From assembly GCA_029817715.1 (NCBI GenBank), contig JARUPY010000387.1, positions 496,001 through 560,000 on the forward strand: a stretch of 64,000 bases of DNA, given 5' to 3'. The position numbers and the translations under genes were made by a program. Below, piece by piece: positions 23,600-36,500 of the stretch (positions are counted from its first letter, which is position 1; each line of letters starts with the position of its first letter). This stretch comes from Melastoma dodecandrum. Lineage: Eukaryota > Streptophyta > Magnoliopsida > Myrtales > Melastomataceae. The notes below the pieces were generated by a model, which had not been told where the DNA came from, made no database searches, and saw only the letters and a program-made list of their open reading frames with translations.

Positions 23600-24114
23600 A
23601 TGGACAACTCTGAGGATCAGAACTACGTCACCGTCCAGGTTAAGGGTCAGGTTCGGTCTCCAGAACTAGGCCTGTTGGTGTGTGTTCTCGCGTTGTGGTC
23701 GGAACCGGGGCCGGAGCTGGGGTAGCTGAACGGTGAAGTGGGGGGTTCTTTTTTATTGTTTTGCTTTCGGTTTCCATACAGGATGAAGACACGGTTTGCT
23801 TCAGGATCAGCAAGGAGTCGAAGCTCGAGAAGCTGTTCAAGACTTACTGTGAGAAGAAGCAGGTTCACCTTCACTCCATGCAGTTCTTCTACAAGGGCAA
23901 CCGCATCCACCCTAGGCAGACTGCCCTTCAGGTATTATTACCCCGCGATCTGACCACTCGCTTCGTTTTGTGCTCTCGTGCATCCCATTCCGAATAGAAC
24001 TCAGATAGGGTGTATACGCTGCTGTTGTTGTCTGTCCGGCAGGCCAGGCTGAAGGCGGGGTCAGAGATCGACGCGATCATGCACCAGTCGGGAGGTTCGT
24101 CACCGGGATGCTAG
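23600..24114 (+). CDS. Divergent small ubiquitin-related modifier (SUMO-like)
   Basis: This gene has three exons, 23600-23650, 23782-23931 and 24043-24114, and encodes 90 aa. The first intron falls right after VKGQ, as in canonical plant SUMO genes. The fold is visible as VTVQVKGQDEDTVCFRIS, a helix KLEKLFKTYCEKKQV and MQFFYKGNRIHPRQTALQ, ending SEIDAIMHQSGG with a short tail SSPGC after the di-glycine for protease removal. Canonical plant SUMO1/2 has a strongly acidic TPDELEMEDGDEIDAM loop and ends HQTGG. Here the loop is neutral to basic (ALQARLKAGSEIDAI), and the basic FRIKR patch is changed to FRISKE. The protein is therefore a non-canonical SUMO isoform, possibly with altered E1/SIM binding. 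Conjugation ability is inferred from the intact GG. Intron 1 has a GTTCGG donor. Confidence 0.88.
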
Positions 24115-27100
24115 CTACCCTACCACCTTTGGCACATGGGTTTCACTTAGGTCATAACGTGTGTTTGGGTAGCCCGTGTTTGTAATCACGACATGTCGCG
24201 ACCACCGGAGTCATCGCTCTCTACCTCTATCTCTTCTTCCAAGGCCCTTCGTTCCCCCTTTCCACATGTTCCTTTCTTTCGTCATATGAGTTTGTAAGGG
24301 AGTTTTTTTTTATCAAGTGACCAAGTTTTCAATGGTCCAGTCCATATGCACGACTCGGAGGACCCCCTCGGCCACGCAGAAGGGCGAGGGGCGGTCAATG
24401 AAGTCACCTTAACCTCGGAAGATGATAATAATAATTCTCTGGATGAAATTGGTCCGAAACTGTTCGAGTAGGCTCAGGGACTGAATAATATTGGGCTTTG
24501 GGCCCAACAAGTACAAGGCCCAGGTGGCGAGACAATTACCAGAAAGATCTGGGGCTGGGCTGGGCTAACAGCAATGAACAGGCCCATTGGCCCATTTTCA
24601 CAACAACCATGGACGTGTGCATGATAGTCTTATGATTAAGAGTGGCGTAAATTTTGTATCACGTACGTGGATATTATAGACTGACTAGAGTTGAATATCC
24701 ACGTAAACAGTGTGGTGTACTTGGAGAGGGGGAGGGGGTTGTTTTGTCGATGTTTTATTGAACGACAGGGGGAAAACATGGAATGAGATGAGATGATTCT
24801 GTCTTTCTTTCTTTCCCGAAATAATATTCTCGAGTAGAAAGAATGCTGCCATGGTTTTTTGTTCTTTTGTGTATATTTGGGACAAAAGAGAGAGGAGGAG
24901 ATTGGGAAAGAAAGGATATCTGGTGTGTGTTTGGGTGGTGTGGCTCAGGACCGACACCTGGAGAGGGGCAGTCAAGTCCAAAATCTCAAATACCAAATCC
25001 CAACGCAACAATTATCGACCCATTCAATTCAATCCCACCCATTTCTCCCTGTTATTTCTTTCTTTTAGTTGTACACACTCGTAGGAAATTTTAATATACG
25101 AGAGAACGAGATAAGAAGGCCACAATAGTCTTGAATAAGGGTAAAAAAATCAAACATCACCTGTCGAGTTACCGCTTTAGATTAATCCGTTGTTTCGTTT
25201 TCAAAAAAATACCAAGGTGTTTATTTACTCCTCCACCCAGTCACGTCCACGAAAGAAAAAAGAAGCACCAACCCCTGATTTTCCATATCTTTACGACAAG
25301 GGGACTCTTCTTCTTCTTTCAAGTCGATCCCACTGTTCCCAACTCAAGCAATACAACACCCAGCCCTTTCGACCACCAGCTGTCCTGTCCTCTCCTGTCC
25401 TGTCCTGTCCGTCTCGTTCTATTTTCATTCGCCACCTTGCTTGCCTCAGCTCCAATGGCCAAGGAAGTACACATAATATGTTACATTTTAGTGCCAAAGT
25501 AGAGTGACGATATGAAAATGGGAGGATTGGGGAGGAGATCATGATGTGCTCGAAAGGACGACCATTTTTTCGAAATTTCTTCTTCTTTATCTTGTCTCAC
25601 ACGGTTGGATGGACAACAAAGTTCATCTTTTTTTTTTAATTATTATTATATTGTATTCAAAGAAAGAAATGAAGGACAAAGTTTGTGTTGGGATTGAATT
25701 TGTTCTTTTCTTCTCTCCAAATGTACATATATCCGGCTAACCAGGGGGGTGGGGGAGAGGGAGGGAAAAGGGTCAAAGGCAAATAAAAAATATTGGTAGG
25801 GGTGGTGGGGACAAAAGCCCAAGGGAAAGTATTTAGGACATCTCGATGTGTATGTTAGAATGTAATAACATGAAAAGAAGGCGACAATGATAACATATTT
25901 CCCCCCTTTAGGAATTAGATAAATTATTTTATATTGGGGGGGAGGGATAGCAGACATAGAAGAGAACATGCATGTTTGTGTGTATGTGTTGTGGTTTGAC
26001 CAGAAAGGGGAATGGGGGGGGAGCCTTTCATTCCTCATGAAAAAGTTACCCAAAAGAAAGGGAAAACAAGACACTTTTGTTTTCGGGGGGGAGGGGGTGT
26101 TTGTCCAAGAATACAACATTTCTCAGTCAAAGTCTCTCTCCCCCACCCATCCTGAATTCCTGGGCATTCTTTTCTTGCCATTTGGCCACTCGAAATTTTG
26201 AAAAATAAGGCAGAGACGGAAACAAAAGATAACATGTTGGGATGGGAGAGTGTGCAGAGGGAGGGACAATTCTTTGGTTTGACCACTCCCCCCTCCCCCC
26301 TCACACAAAAATAATGATAATGATAATAGTAGTAGCAGTAGTTGTTGTTACTTAGAAGAAAGGGCTTTGAGCGCAGAAAGGGAGAAGAGACAGACTTTCT
26401 TAATGACTTTGAAAAAGCGATTACATCACAATCAAAAGCTATACAAATTTGACTGCAATCATAATATTAGGGGATCCGGCTCTTGCCCTTGAGAGTAAAA
26501 ACAAATTTTACAAGGGGGCTTTGGTCGGCTTGATGGGATGGGACGTGATTGCTTTCGAAGAGGCTAGGGGAACTGAATCGAACGAGAAGAGAGACTCGAA
26601 AGTTCGGGGCTTGTGCTCCCTCTTTAAGGACTTCCCCATTGTGGAGGGAATGGGGGGTGTGAATTTTTATCCTCAAATGGCCAAAATTAGAACCGGGAGA
26701 ATTGCATGGCGACCACAACTTGGAGTTGGGTTTTGGGGATTGTGACAACTCCCTCCCTCACTCCTCAACTGAACTGAACTTTTCGGAACTAAATCTTGTC
26801 TGTCAACTTCAGCCTTTTCCTTAGGACAGGAGGGGGTGGGATTCTGAAGTGGCGGGACATTCTTCTCGCCTCCTCCTCCTCTCAAACTACAACCCTACTA
26901 ACTACTGTTTGCCCCCCTCTCCCTTTTCAGACAAAGGGTGGAGGATATCCTCAGTAATCATCATTCCTCCCCCCTCCCCGGAAGATCTCGATCTTATATA
27001 CACATATATGTATATATATTCCTTTCAAATCCCAATATCTTCTGTTACATTGCATGAGTGCAAGTGAAGAGACATGGACTTAGTGATCTACGCAAACCCA

Positions 27101-28044
27101 GTCGAGCATGTTAAATTTCTAAATTGAATAAGAATGTCAATGGAATATTAGGAGGGAACCAAAACCCTGGTGGTGATCATAGAGTCCTTCATCACGCGGT
27201 TAAGGCTAAACCCATACACGCTTATTTAGGCTCCCCCCACCAATTGGAAGTATTAGGCAGAGGACCATTCTAAACCCCCCAAGAAAACCCATAAAAAAAT
27301 GTCTTTTTTTTTGTCAAATCTTTGTCAGCAGATTGGTTGTTCTCCAAACAAAATATTTATGGGATCAATGCAGATGCAACATCACGTCCATGTGTGTGTG
27401 TGTCATGGTTTTCTTCTTCTGCTAAAAAGGACAGGAGGGGTGCCCTCCTCAAGCTTTTGACATGATGCAACTGTTTTTGAATCGGTACTTTTTAAAATAT
27501 TTGGATTTTTTAATGTCGAATCGTATGGAATAATACAGGGTCTCATACTCTAATAAAAAAAAATTAAAACAAGGAGAGGGAGGAGTGTTTGTGGCTTTTG
27601 TACCATTTTAAAGTAAAGCGGGGGAAAATTTACGAAATAAGGTAAATAATTTTGAAATAAGTTAGGACTATTACAGAAGAAGTACTCGGGGGAATGTTTG
27701 AGTGCATGTATATTGGATTTGGAATGATGTTAACTGCTCCCTTTGAAAAATCAAGAAGCAAACAAAACTGGGTCTCACTCGCAAAGACTTGATTCCCATC
27801 ATCCCATATAATGCGGATTTCCACGTGCCTTTAATTATAATAATAATCACGATCATTTGAGGTATATATGACGTGGTGATGATGTCATTATCATCCACAA
27901 ACTGTGTCATGAAAAACGAGAGTTTATGTAAATCCCATGCAATGCTCCGGATTCGAGTTTTGATGTTGGAGGGGAATTTAAAGGAACTGATGATGAAAAC
28001 ATTTAATGGGGTTTTAAAAAAATGCAACGATGAGTTTGCCTTTC
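24115..28044. other. Long non-coding stretch, PUCHI upstream region
   Basis: This stretch of about 3.9 kb has no supportable gene. It is full of polypurine, poly-G/C and AT tracts and TAA/AAT/AGT triplet runs, for example at about 26310-26350. GGCCCA words occur at 24510-24600, near the SUMO 3' flank. The open frame at about 26449-26745 has no ATG start. The long gap before a developmental ERF gene is a plausible home for distal cis-elements, by inference. Confidence 0.5.
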
Positions 28045-28061
28045 TATATATATATATATAT
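28045..28061 (+). promoter_or_regulatory. (TA)n TATA region of the PUCHI-like gene
   Basis: A run of alternating TA lies about 85-100 nt upstream of the ATG at 28145. It also supports starting the protein at 28145, because the upstream in-frame ATG at 28076 would lie near the expected transcription start. Confidence 0.55.
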
Positions 28062-28144
28062 GGAAGTTAGTTTTCATGCAGAGCGCTCACTTACGATTCC
28101 AAACCTCGGGAACTTTCCTTCTTTCTTACATACGACCACCAACG

Positions 28145-29098
28145 ATGTCCGGTTCCGGATCCCCCCGAGGTTACGATCACGAACACCTGAGCCAACCCCC
28201 CTTGCCCCGAAACGCCATGAGCCCACCCCAGGCCAGCGAGAGGAGGGGGAGGAGGAAGCAGGCCGAACCGGGGAGGTTCCTAGGAGTGAGGCGTCGGCCC
28301 TGGGGACGTTACGCGGCCGAGATCAGGGACCCCACTACCAAGGAGAGGCACTGGCTCGGGACTTTCGATACTGCCCATGAGGCGGCGTTGGCTTATGATA
28401 GGGCCGCACTGTCCATGAAGGGAATGCAGGCGAGGACCAACTTCATATACACGACGACCGCCACTCATCACTCCGCTGGGTTTCATCCTCTGCTAGCCCC
28501 GTTCCAGGTTCAAACCCTACCTGCTGCTCCCCCCGCGTTCCTTACTGGCAGCAGTATCGATTTCGGATGCTCAGAGAATTATCCTGTCCTTGGGAATGGT
28601 AACTTCCAGGCTCATCAGCCTGCTGCTGTAACGAGCGAGAACTCGTCGGATGACTCCACTACTAATAATGACAGCAACGATAATTTCTTCTTCTACGGAA
28701 ATGATACCAGCTCGGGGTACCTGAACTGTATTGTCCCCGAGAGCTGCCTGAGGCCGACTCCTGCCACCGCTGGGTCTTCTCTGTCCTTTGCTGACTCAGC
28801 TTATTCCTCCATGAATCACCAGCAGCAGGCATGTGCATCCTTCGAAAGCGGACCCTTTGCTGCTGTTGCTGCTGCTTACAATGCCCCGTGCAATGAAGAT
28901 CAGAATATGCTTGGAGGAACCAGCTACGGCCAAAACGAGCTTGATGCCGTCATCAGTGGCGTGCCCGTGGGAACCACATTCACATTCGATGAGAACAACA
29001 AGGACGACCCCGCTCCTGCTTCGGCTTGCTATTCCACTCCAACCCTGCCTGCTTATAATTTCGGCGAACCGGTAGACTTCAGCTACTCCCTCTTCTAA
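28145..29098 (+). CDS. PUCHI: AP2/ERF transcription factor, PUCHI/LEP/FZP-type
   Basis: This intronless gene encodes 317 aa from [10 protein letters not shown]; an in-frame ATG at 28076 would add 23 residues. One AP2 domain runs from [20 protein letters not shown] through [20 protein letters not shown] to MQARTNFIY. The WRG-type DNA-contact residues and the ERF-type Ala and Asp are intact, so GCC-box-like binding is expected. The block [20 protein letters not shown] and the AALSMKG spacing point to the clade of PUCHI, LEAFY PETIOLE, FRIZZY PANICLE and BRANCHED SILKLESS1. These factors limit meristem identity in floral bracts, branches and lateral root primordia. The C-terminal half is Ser/Asn/Ala-rich and probably an activation or regulatory region, ending FSYSLF. 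The neighbouring CCCH, TON2 and kelch genes agree with PUCHI orthology by synteny. Confidence 0.85.
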   Translation: MSGSGSPRGYDHEHLSQPPLPRNAMSPPQASERRGRRKQAEPGRFLGVRRRPWGRYAAEIRDPTTKERHWLGTFDTAHEAALAYDRAALSMKGMQARTNFIYTTTATHHSAGFHPLLAPFQVQTLPAAPPAFLTGSSIDFGCSENYPVLGNGNFQAHQPAAVTSENSSDDSTTNNDSNDNFFFYGNDTSSGYLNCIVPESCLRPTPATAGSSLSFADSAYSSMNHQQQACASFESGPFAAVAAAYNAPCNEDQNMLGGTSYGQNELDAVISGVPVGTTFTFDENNKDDPAPASACYSTPTLPAYNFGEPVDFSYSLF

Positions 29099-29983
29099 TG
29101 AGCATGCACCTACCATGGCACTCGACCCCCACGACCTCCGCACCTTAGGCAACTGACTAATGCAGATATTACCTAGAGCGCGGCATGTTCCCTTTTTGGC
29201 CGAATCGTTTGCTTGCATCGAGATGTTATGTAATGCGGAATTCGATAAGAGTTACCTAGTTTATATCCAAGGCTACTATATTTATTACATCTTCTTCTCT
29301 TGGTCCTTCTATTACACTCATATGCTTCCTTTAATGTCCAAACACTAAACACAGTTCTATCCAGCAACAATGGCAGGTTGATACATGGTGAGAGCAATTA
29401 GATGACATTGGCAAGAGTATAACCTCTCGTACCAGACGTACGAGCCCAACCGGATCTTCCGTGTATTACATACATACATACATAGAGTGTTATATATAAG
29501 TATAGATATATGAAGGCTCGAGCAATTCAGAAAGAACAATGGAATGCCCCAGTCCTTCGATATTGGAAAACCCCCTCGAAAAATGACAGTATATGGGGGG
29601 ATCCAATGCAAAAACAAAAAAAGAGACCTTGAACCTTTCCTCTCGATGAATCCAAGAAGCTTGTTCGAAATGGAATGGGATCGATCGCTTCTTCAAGACA
29701 CAATCTCTTCGGGACCAACCTGTTTCCCATTTCGTCCAAAAATCAAACAAGCTCTTAGCAAGAGGATGACGCTGCGACTGGGGAGAGACTCCTCGCATGA
29801 TTATTTCCCTGACAATTCTGGCCGTGGCTTATTCGAGACAGTAAAATACGGCTCTATACATATATGAAGAGGGGCGACCACCCCCGTTGCAAAGAAATGG
29901 CAGCTCCTATTCGACAATTTTGATGGAAAAAATGGCATCGGTTCTGGGTCAAGCAAAAAATCGACCTTGGAGAGGATTCAACT
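29099..29983. other. Convergent 3' flanks of the PUCHI-like and CCCH genes
   Basis: No gene is supported here. The interval contains 3' UTR-like sequence on each side, with short CATA repeats at about 29467-29483. Confidence 0.45.
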
Positions 29984-32108
29984 TCATGCAGAACCCTCTT
30001 TACTGCTAACGTCGCTGCTGTTGTGAGTGCCTAGTGAAGCGGCAGCATCCTGATTGGGCTTTTGACTAGTAGAAAAAGGGGCAGCACTCACCATACTCGG
30101 AAACATTTGACCGAGTGATGCATCGGGTGTAGACATATAGGGTAATCCAGCTGGGTAAGGAATGACTGGTGCGTCCCCAAGAGAAGATACAAAGGAGCTG
30201 TAACTTAGCGCTCCTATAGAATGGTCGAATTTGCAGGCGGGGCCAAACTTGCATTCTCCACGTGCAAAATGCATGCAGGGTGTGACACCCTGTAAAATGA
30301 ATGAACGGAGCTGATTTTGACAAATCTGAAGCACAAACTCAAAAGGGCATGTGTACTTACGGGGCGCAGAGGTAAACCGAGAGGATTAAGGATGACATTG
30401 GCTGCTGCATTCGCCTCTGGCGGGTGGTGATATCTACACGAGGATCCGTATTTACAATCTCCCGTTTTCAGATAGTACAGGCAGTCAGGTTGGCCAGGCC
30501 TCTCGGGAAATAAATGTTCCTTCTGTAGGCTCGAAGGATCCATGCCGAAAGGAGATGTCAAATAAGGTCCGGCAAAGGCAGGCACCGTAGAAGATATTTG
30601 TGCCATCCCATAAACCGAGTTTGATCCAGAATTAGGTTGAGGACTAGATGAAGCAACTGGGCTCACAGAAGCCTGAGGAAGAATAGGATCAAACAGGAAA
30701 ACTAGAGGCCTATATGTGGTAAGAATGGTAAAGATATCTGATACCAACCTGATATGGAGAGTATCCGGTCAAGGGCACCATACCAGAAGAAAGCAGCACC
30801 GGACCATAAGGGCTCTGGACATATGAAGGGATGACAGGAGGTCTTGCCACTAATACGCCATATTGTTGAGATGAAGGGATGGGAGGCGATTGCACCATCG
30901 GGTACGGAGAGGGGGTCGCGACAGACAGAGGCATAGGAGAAAGTTGAAATGGTGGCGGTGAAGGTGCAGCGACCGGCACGCCAGCCGGCTGAGGGTGATG
31001 AAATTTACATGTATCCCCGAATTTGCAACGACTTGTTTTCATGTAATAGGAACATTCTTTCTCCTCCTATCATCACACCAGCAGATCATGCCGCCATTTC
31101 AGTGCCAATTCAATCAGCAAATGAAGAAACAGAAAGTTAGAAAATCTGAAAATGAGAGTAATGCTGCGTACAGGACGATAAGGATATCCGTAGTAATTAA
31201 GCTGAACCGGATTGTTGGGAGTCATGTCTTGCCTTGGGTGGTGGTATTTACACGAAGGGCCAAATTTACAAGTACCAGTCCTCATATAAAACTGCGGAAT
31301 GTTTTCCGAGTCGTGAACAGAGCAAAAAAGGCAACACAGTAAGTAATCAACAGCAGTGACCATATAGAGAAAGTCAGTTGAAGTCAGTTCAATCAAAGGC
31401 AGCTAACAAGGAATAGAGAAGAGAACGCGGAAAGAATACCTGGCAGACCGGCTGTCCGTTCCGTTCAGGGAATTCTGCCGAACCAGTTATTGAAGCACCC
31501 AAAACCTGCACAATTCAACAGTTCCGCGTTTCACATTGCATCAGTGATTATCCAACAGTTCCAAATACTACTAGACCCAAAAACCAAGTCAGCGGTTTCC
31601 ACGAGCCTATGGCCTTAATCCTAAACAGTTACAGATATTCCATCCCAAACACAACCCTTGATCATCCACTGAGAAATTATGCAAAAGGAAAAAAAGGAGT
31701 AGGGGTAATTCCTCTTACCGGACCGCGTTCACGGGGATGATTGAAGCGGCAGCGAGGTCCGTAGCCGCAGAATCCAGTCCTCAGGTAGTAAATGCAATCG
31801 GCCTCGTCGGGCCTCTCCGGATAGACCTGGCGATCATAGTCCTCCCCCAATTGCAACTGCCACATCGCCTCTGCAACCATTCAACAACCATCACAACGAT
31901 CAATCCATCAAAAGCAAAAGATCAAAACCCACACCATTCAATCCAGTCTCCCCCCCCCCCCACCCCACCCCAACCCAATACACTGATCACCCGATCATCC
32001 GAATTCCGATCATGGGTCAGTCTCACCATCAATGGAGGTCTCGACCTTGGGGTCGGGAGGCCATTCTTGGGGAAGATCCGAGGGCCTTGACCCATCACGA
32101 CCTTCCAT
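29984..32108 (-). CDS. CCCH zinc-finger protein (ZFN-like, five fingers)
   Basis: The gene has seven exons, 32027-32108, 31719-31870, 31440-31505, 31172-31291, 30749-31066, 30361-30672 and 29984-30289, and encodes 451 aa. The start [16 protein letters not shown] fits the family. Fingers 1-4 are C-X8-C-X5-C-X3-[61 protein letters not shown] and [20 protein letters not shown]. Finger 5, [19 protein letters not shown], has an X7 first spacing. Pro/Ser-rich linkers separate fingers 3 and 4. The 3+2 arrangement is that of the plant ZFN1 group, which binds RNA or single-stranded DNA in the nucleus. From memory, the Arabidopsis counterpart lies next to PUCHI, as here. There are no breaks. Confidence 0.94.
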
Positions 32109-33517
32109 TAGGACAAAAGACTTTTTGAGGGGGGAGAGGCTAAACCCAATTGAAATTATCGAACCCAAAAAAGATAAAAATAAATAAATAAAAGGATCGG
32201 CCTCGCCTCGCCCTCCTTAATCCCCGGGGAGTTAAGCCGAGTGAATGCACGCAAAACCCAAAAAGACAAATTTAAAAAAAAAATATTAAAATAAACAAGG
32301 GAAAGAACAGTGCCAGCCTCCGTAGAAAGCCTAGGTTTTCACTGATGCAGACATTAAGAGATGGAGGGAGAGAGAGGGGGGTGGGGGGGGAGTTGTTGGA
32401 TTGGTTGGTTTATGAATATATTATTCAACTAAATTTGGGTCAGGGGAGAAAGTGAAAAAAAAGGGAAGGTTAGTAAGGAACAGGGGAAGCAGAACAGAAC
32501 AAGAAACAGAAACAGAGGAGGAAACACACGAGACCGGTGTGCTTTTGTGCTTGTCCCTGTCCCTCATTTTGTTTCTTGTTCATTCGTTGTTTGTTGTTCT
32601 GTCTTTCCTTTTTCCTCTGCCCCCTTCAATCATTCATTCAATGTCTTCCCCCAACCCCGCGTTTTTTTTTTCATTTGACTGGATGGGAGTTGTCTGTAGG
32701 AGATTTTCCTTTTTTACTTGGGAGATGTGTATGCAAGTAAAAAGTAAATGGAACAAACACTTGCGAAATGAGCCGGATTGAGGGGGGGGGGGGGGGGGGG
32801 GGGGGGGGCGATATTCCCTAAAATGATATTCTTTCTTTTATTTACTTAATTTGAGTGGTGGCTTCGGCTGATATTCTTTCTTACAGATTCCATAGCATAC
32901 CAAGTCACTCTTGTCCATTCTGAGTTCATGAACAGTAAAATCCTAAAGATTGTCTTGAATTTTTCCGGTACACAGAGTTGCTTGGTATCAGAAACACAAC
33001 ATTGAAAATCAAAGATCTGCAATAGAGCCTGATTAGAAAAACCCAGAAAGATAAAAATGATTCCAATAATTTCAATCTCCCCCATCCGAGTGTCCCTAAG
33101 ATTTGATTTATGGTTTTTTTTTTCTTTCTTTTGTTTCACCTCTCTTTCAATGACCATTACATCTCACATCTCCCCCATCAAAGCATACTTGATTACTCAA
33201 CTCACAGCCGCGTCGAATTGACAATCCATGTATGCAGGAACGGAAGCAGCAGGTGGCGAAGAGGGTGTAAGCATGCAGAACCACAACTTCCTTTCTTTTT
33301 TTCTTTTCTTCTGGGAGATGGTTGCATCACTTTAGATGTGATTCCCCCAGGGGCCTTCTCCTTTGAAAAATAATCAAGCGGAGTAAAGGCCGCTAAGCGA
33401 AGGATCCTCCTTGGAAGTCCCAGGGCTGATCTCCTATCGCTTTTACGAACTGCCTACCATGTTTCGTGCACACCTCCCTTCCTTTCTTCACCGATTCCTC
33501 CCCAGGTTGCTTTATAG
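32109..33517. other. CCCH upstream region and SnRK1 beta-gamma 3' flank
   Basis: No gene is supported. The region holds A-rich and GA-rich tracts (likely 5' UTR and promoter of the CCCH gene, about 32110-32560) and a run of 27 G at 32782-32808. From about 32850 it is AT-rich sequence. Open frames at 32452-32781 lack conserved features. Confidence 0.5.
32782..32808. repeat. Homopolymer of 27 G
   Basis: An uninterrupted G run on the plus strand (C run on the minus strand) lies between the CCCH gene start and the SnRK1 gene end. It could form a G-quadruplex. Exact length is unreliable because such runs are error-prone in sequencing. Confidence 0.85.
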
Positions 33518-36500
33518 CTACCCCAGTAAGAATCTGAATACATCGCCCAGAGTAACGATGCCTTCCACTCGTTTACTGCCTGCCTCCACGATAATAAGCC
33601 GTCTAGTTCCTGAAAATAATAATGGGAAGGGCACCAGTGTCCCGTCAAATAACACCCAGGAGTTTCCATCTTCAGTTTCTTTTATCATGGAAATGTCTGG
33701 CTTTCAAAGATCCTAAACGGCTCTCCATGCGACCACAAGAATTGTAACAAAGATTAGTCGACTATCGACTATCTAAAGAAAAAAACAATGAGAACACAGT
33801 GAAAACAAAATGACAAGTTTTTAGAAAAAGAGCAACATCCATTTGAAAATAAAAGTGAACGCGACCTGGATTAGCCAATCGTTCCATCACTTTATGCAAA
33901 GAATCGGATGGCAGGCACATATGACATCTTTGGCCTCTTTGCTCGTAGGGAGAATAAGAATCTTGCCCCAGCTGCAGTGCCTGTTTCACATGAATCGTAG
34001 TTCCCGCATGATGTGTTGGATATGGTCACAAGAATTCTAACAAAAAAACGTCTTTACCTGATGTATGGTCATTTCATTGAGATTCATGTGCGTATAAGCT
34101 TTGTCCTTTGCCAAAGCAGTTATATCACTGGAAATAGATATAATTGATTAGCAAAGCCATGGATAGATAAATGAAATATCATGAAATCAACAAAAGGGAT
34201 AGCCTGGAAGTTACCTCCGCGAATAAATGTCCAGTAACGAATCATTATTATCCACTATAGGTATTGAACTAACTCGGGCTGACATTTACATAAAGAACAG
34301 CATCAACGCAAAAACAAAAGATCATTGCCATCCTTGCTACATGAAGATTTGCATAAAAAATGCAGAGTTATCTCTCCGTTGTATCTTGAAAGATGCAAAA
34401 ATAGTTTTTGTAAGGCAAAAAAGAAGAGTTCATCTACCTCCAAAAACAAAAAATTATGAAGCTGAAACCCTTATCAGAATATAAGTAATTAACAAGCTGG
34501 TTACTGGATAGAGATCCTACCTTCAATCAACATATTCAATGCTGAGCTAAGTGTATCACTGGGTCTTAACATTGCAAACGGCCGAGGGTTAGATTCCCCA
34601 ATTTTAGGAACCCACGTACCAATCCTAAGTCCATAAATTGGAAGCTGAAGAATAGGTAGTGAACTAGAACAATGTCTGAAGTATCTGCACAGACCTGTGC
34701 CGTTAAGAAAAACAAAGACGGGTGAGTAACGGACTTCCTATCTATGGCCTCTTTAAGACATGTCAGACACGTGAGAGGGCAAAGTACAGAAAACGGCTTA
34801 CATTTCAATATTCCAGAAAGTGAAGCCATATGTAATAACTGTGGGAATGAACCATCTTCTGAAGATGAATGCAGAATGGGAACAGTCGCCACTTGGTTTT
34901 GCAGAATTTTCAAACAAACTTCTTTCAAATTATCGTATGGACCAGCCTAACAAATGTAATCAAGTCAGAAAGGCTCCATCCAGACACATACGTGAGTGAA
35001 ATCAAGCATAAGTTTGGCAGTCCCTTCTTTACAGAGGACGTTAACTCTCATAGCTTGGTGTGCAAAAAACAGGGGGAGCAGCTATGGGGGTGGCTTTCCT
35101 GCTGCTATATTGAATAAAAATACAATAATATACTTAATGATGATGCAGACAAAGATGATCCAACGCCTTTCTTACAAAGACACAGTCCCTATGAACCAAC
35201 AGAATTTCACACCTCGAAATATCATTTTCCAGGTAGGAATCATGACAAATGCTTCATAATTAGTTCTATACTCACATGAACCAGAGGTCTCGAAACTGCT
35301 CTCCCTTGAACATCTAATTGCCTATTGAGATATGCTTTCCCTTCTTTCCATGCAGCAATACTGTGAGTCTCAAGCTCCTCCTCCGTCAAGTTGGAGCCAC
35401 GAATGCCAAGCTAAGAAAAACAAAACCAAATAAGGAACCACGCCAACTGAACTCACAAGCATCACAACACAAAACCTTAATATCTTGGATAAATCACCAG
35501 CACATAAATAATTCTAAAAATCCTAAGTTTAAGTTTAACCAGGAAAGGGAAGTGAGCGGAGGATCAAGAACTTTATGATGATATTGGAACTTGCATGGTC
35601 ATAACAAAGGGATCCCCATGCTTACTCTCTCAAAATGCATGGCATAAATTACAAATGGTAACAAGTGATCATGGGTAGGGATAAAAAAGATGCAATTCTA
35701 GTAATGTAGCTTCAATAGGCTAATATATCCATGCTGAGAATGCAAGCTAACATAACATACATGCAGGATTTACCTCTCTCAAGATCAGAATAAAATCCAC
35801 TGCACTTAGAACTCCGACAAACTGCCCCCTGCGGAAGTCCCAGAGAGGGGCAGTAGGAATACCCTGCAAACATCAGATAGGACTGGATCAATCCCGTCCA
35901 TTACCGACTACATGTCAACAACTTCCCATGAGACATGTAATTAACCTAGGAAACTAAAAGCGGAAAAATCAAGGTATAAACCAAACTGACAAATCCAATT
36001 CTCTTGTTACGAGTAAGAAGGGACTGCTCTCCCGACACCTCCCTATTTGTACATTAACAATAAATAGATCAACATCCACCCATGACCTTAGCAATATTCA
36101 TACATACAAATTCTGGAATGCATTCCACTGAAAGATTACAAAACCACAGCAAATGATACCTGCTCATGGAGTATATGAAAAGCTTGCTTTACAGGCAGCT
36201 CAGTATCCAATGCAATCACCTATCAATTAGCGTCTATGTTTGAAATCTCATAACAGGGGTAGATCATCAAGACAATTATTATACGTTTTGAGGCTCTGAA
36301 AATCACTCGAACCTTGCCTGACTCCGGAAGCAACTCGTACGCAGTATGCGTAGCCAAGAAAGCAGACACCCGGTGACGAGAGACTGCAAAGTCATCCGGA
36401 ATTCTTGATGTCAAGTCCAGCACTGGCCGATCTCCCCTTTCAACCTGCAAAGAACCCTAATCCACGTGTGTCATCATTACAAAAAACAACAAATGGAAGG

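Noticed and set aside
26449..26745. Plus-strand frame of 98 codons upstream of the ERF gene
   Set aside because: No ATG start and no conserved residues. The region is otherwise repetitive non-coding DNA.
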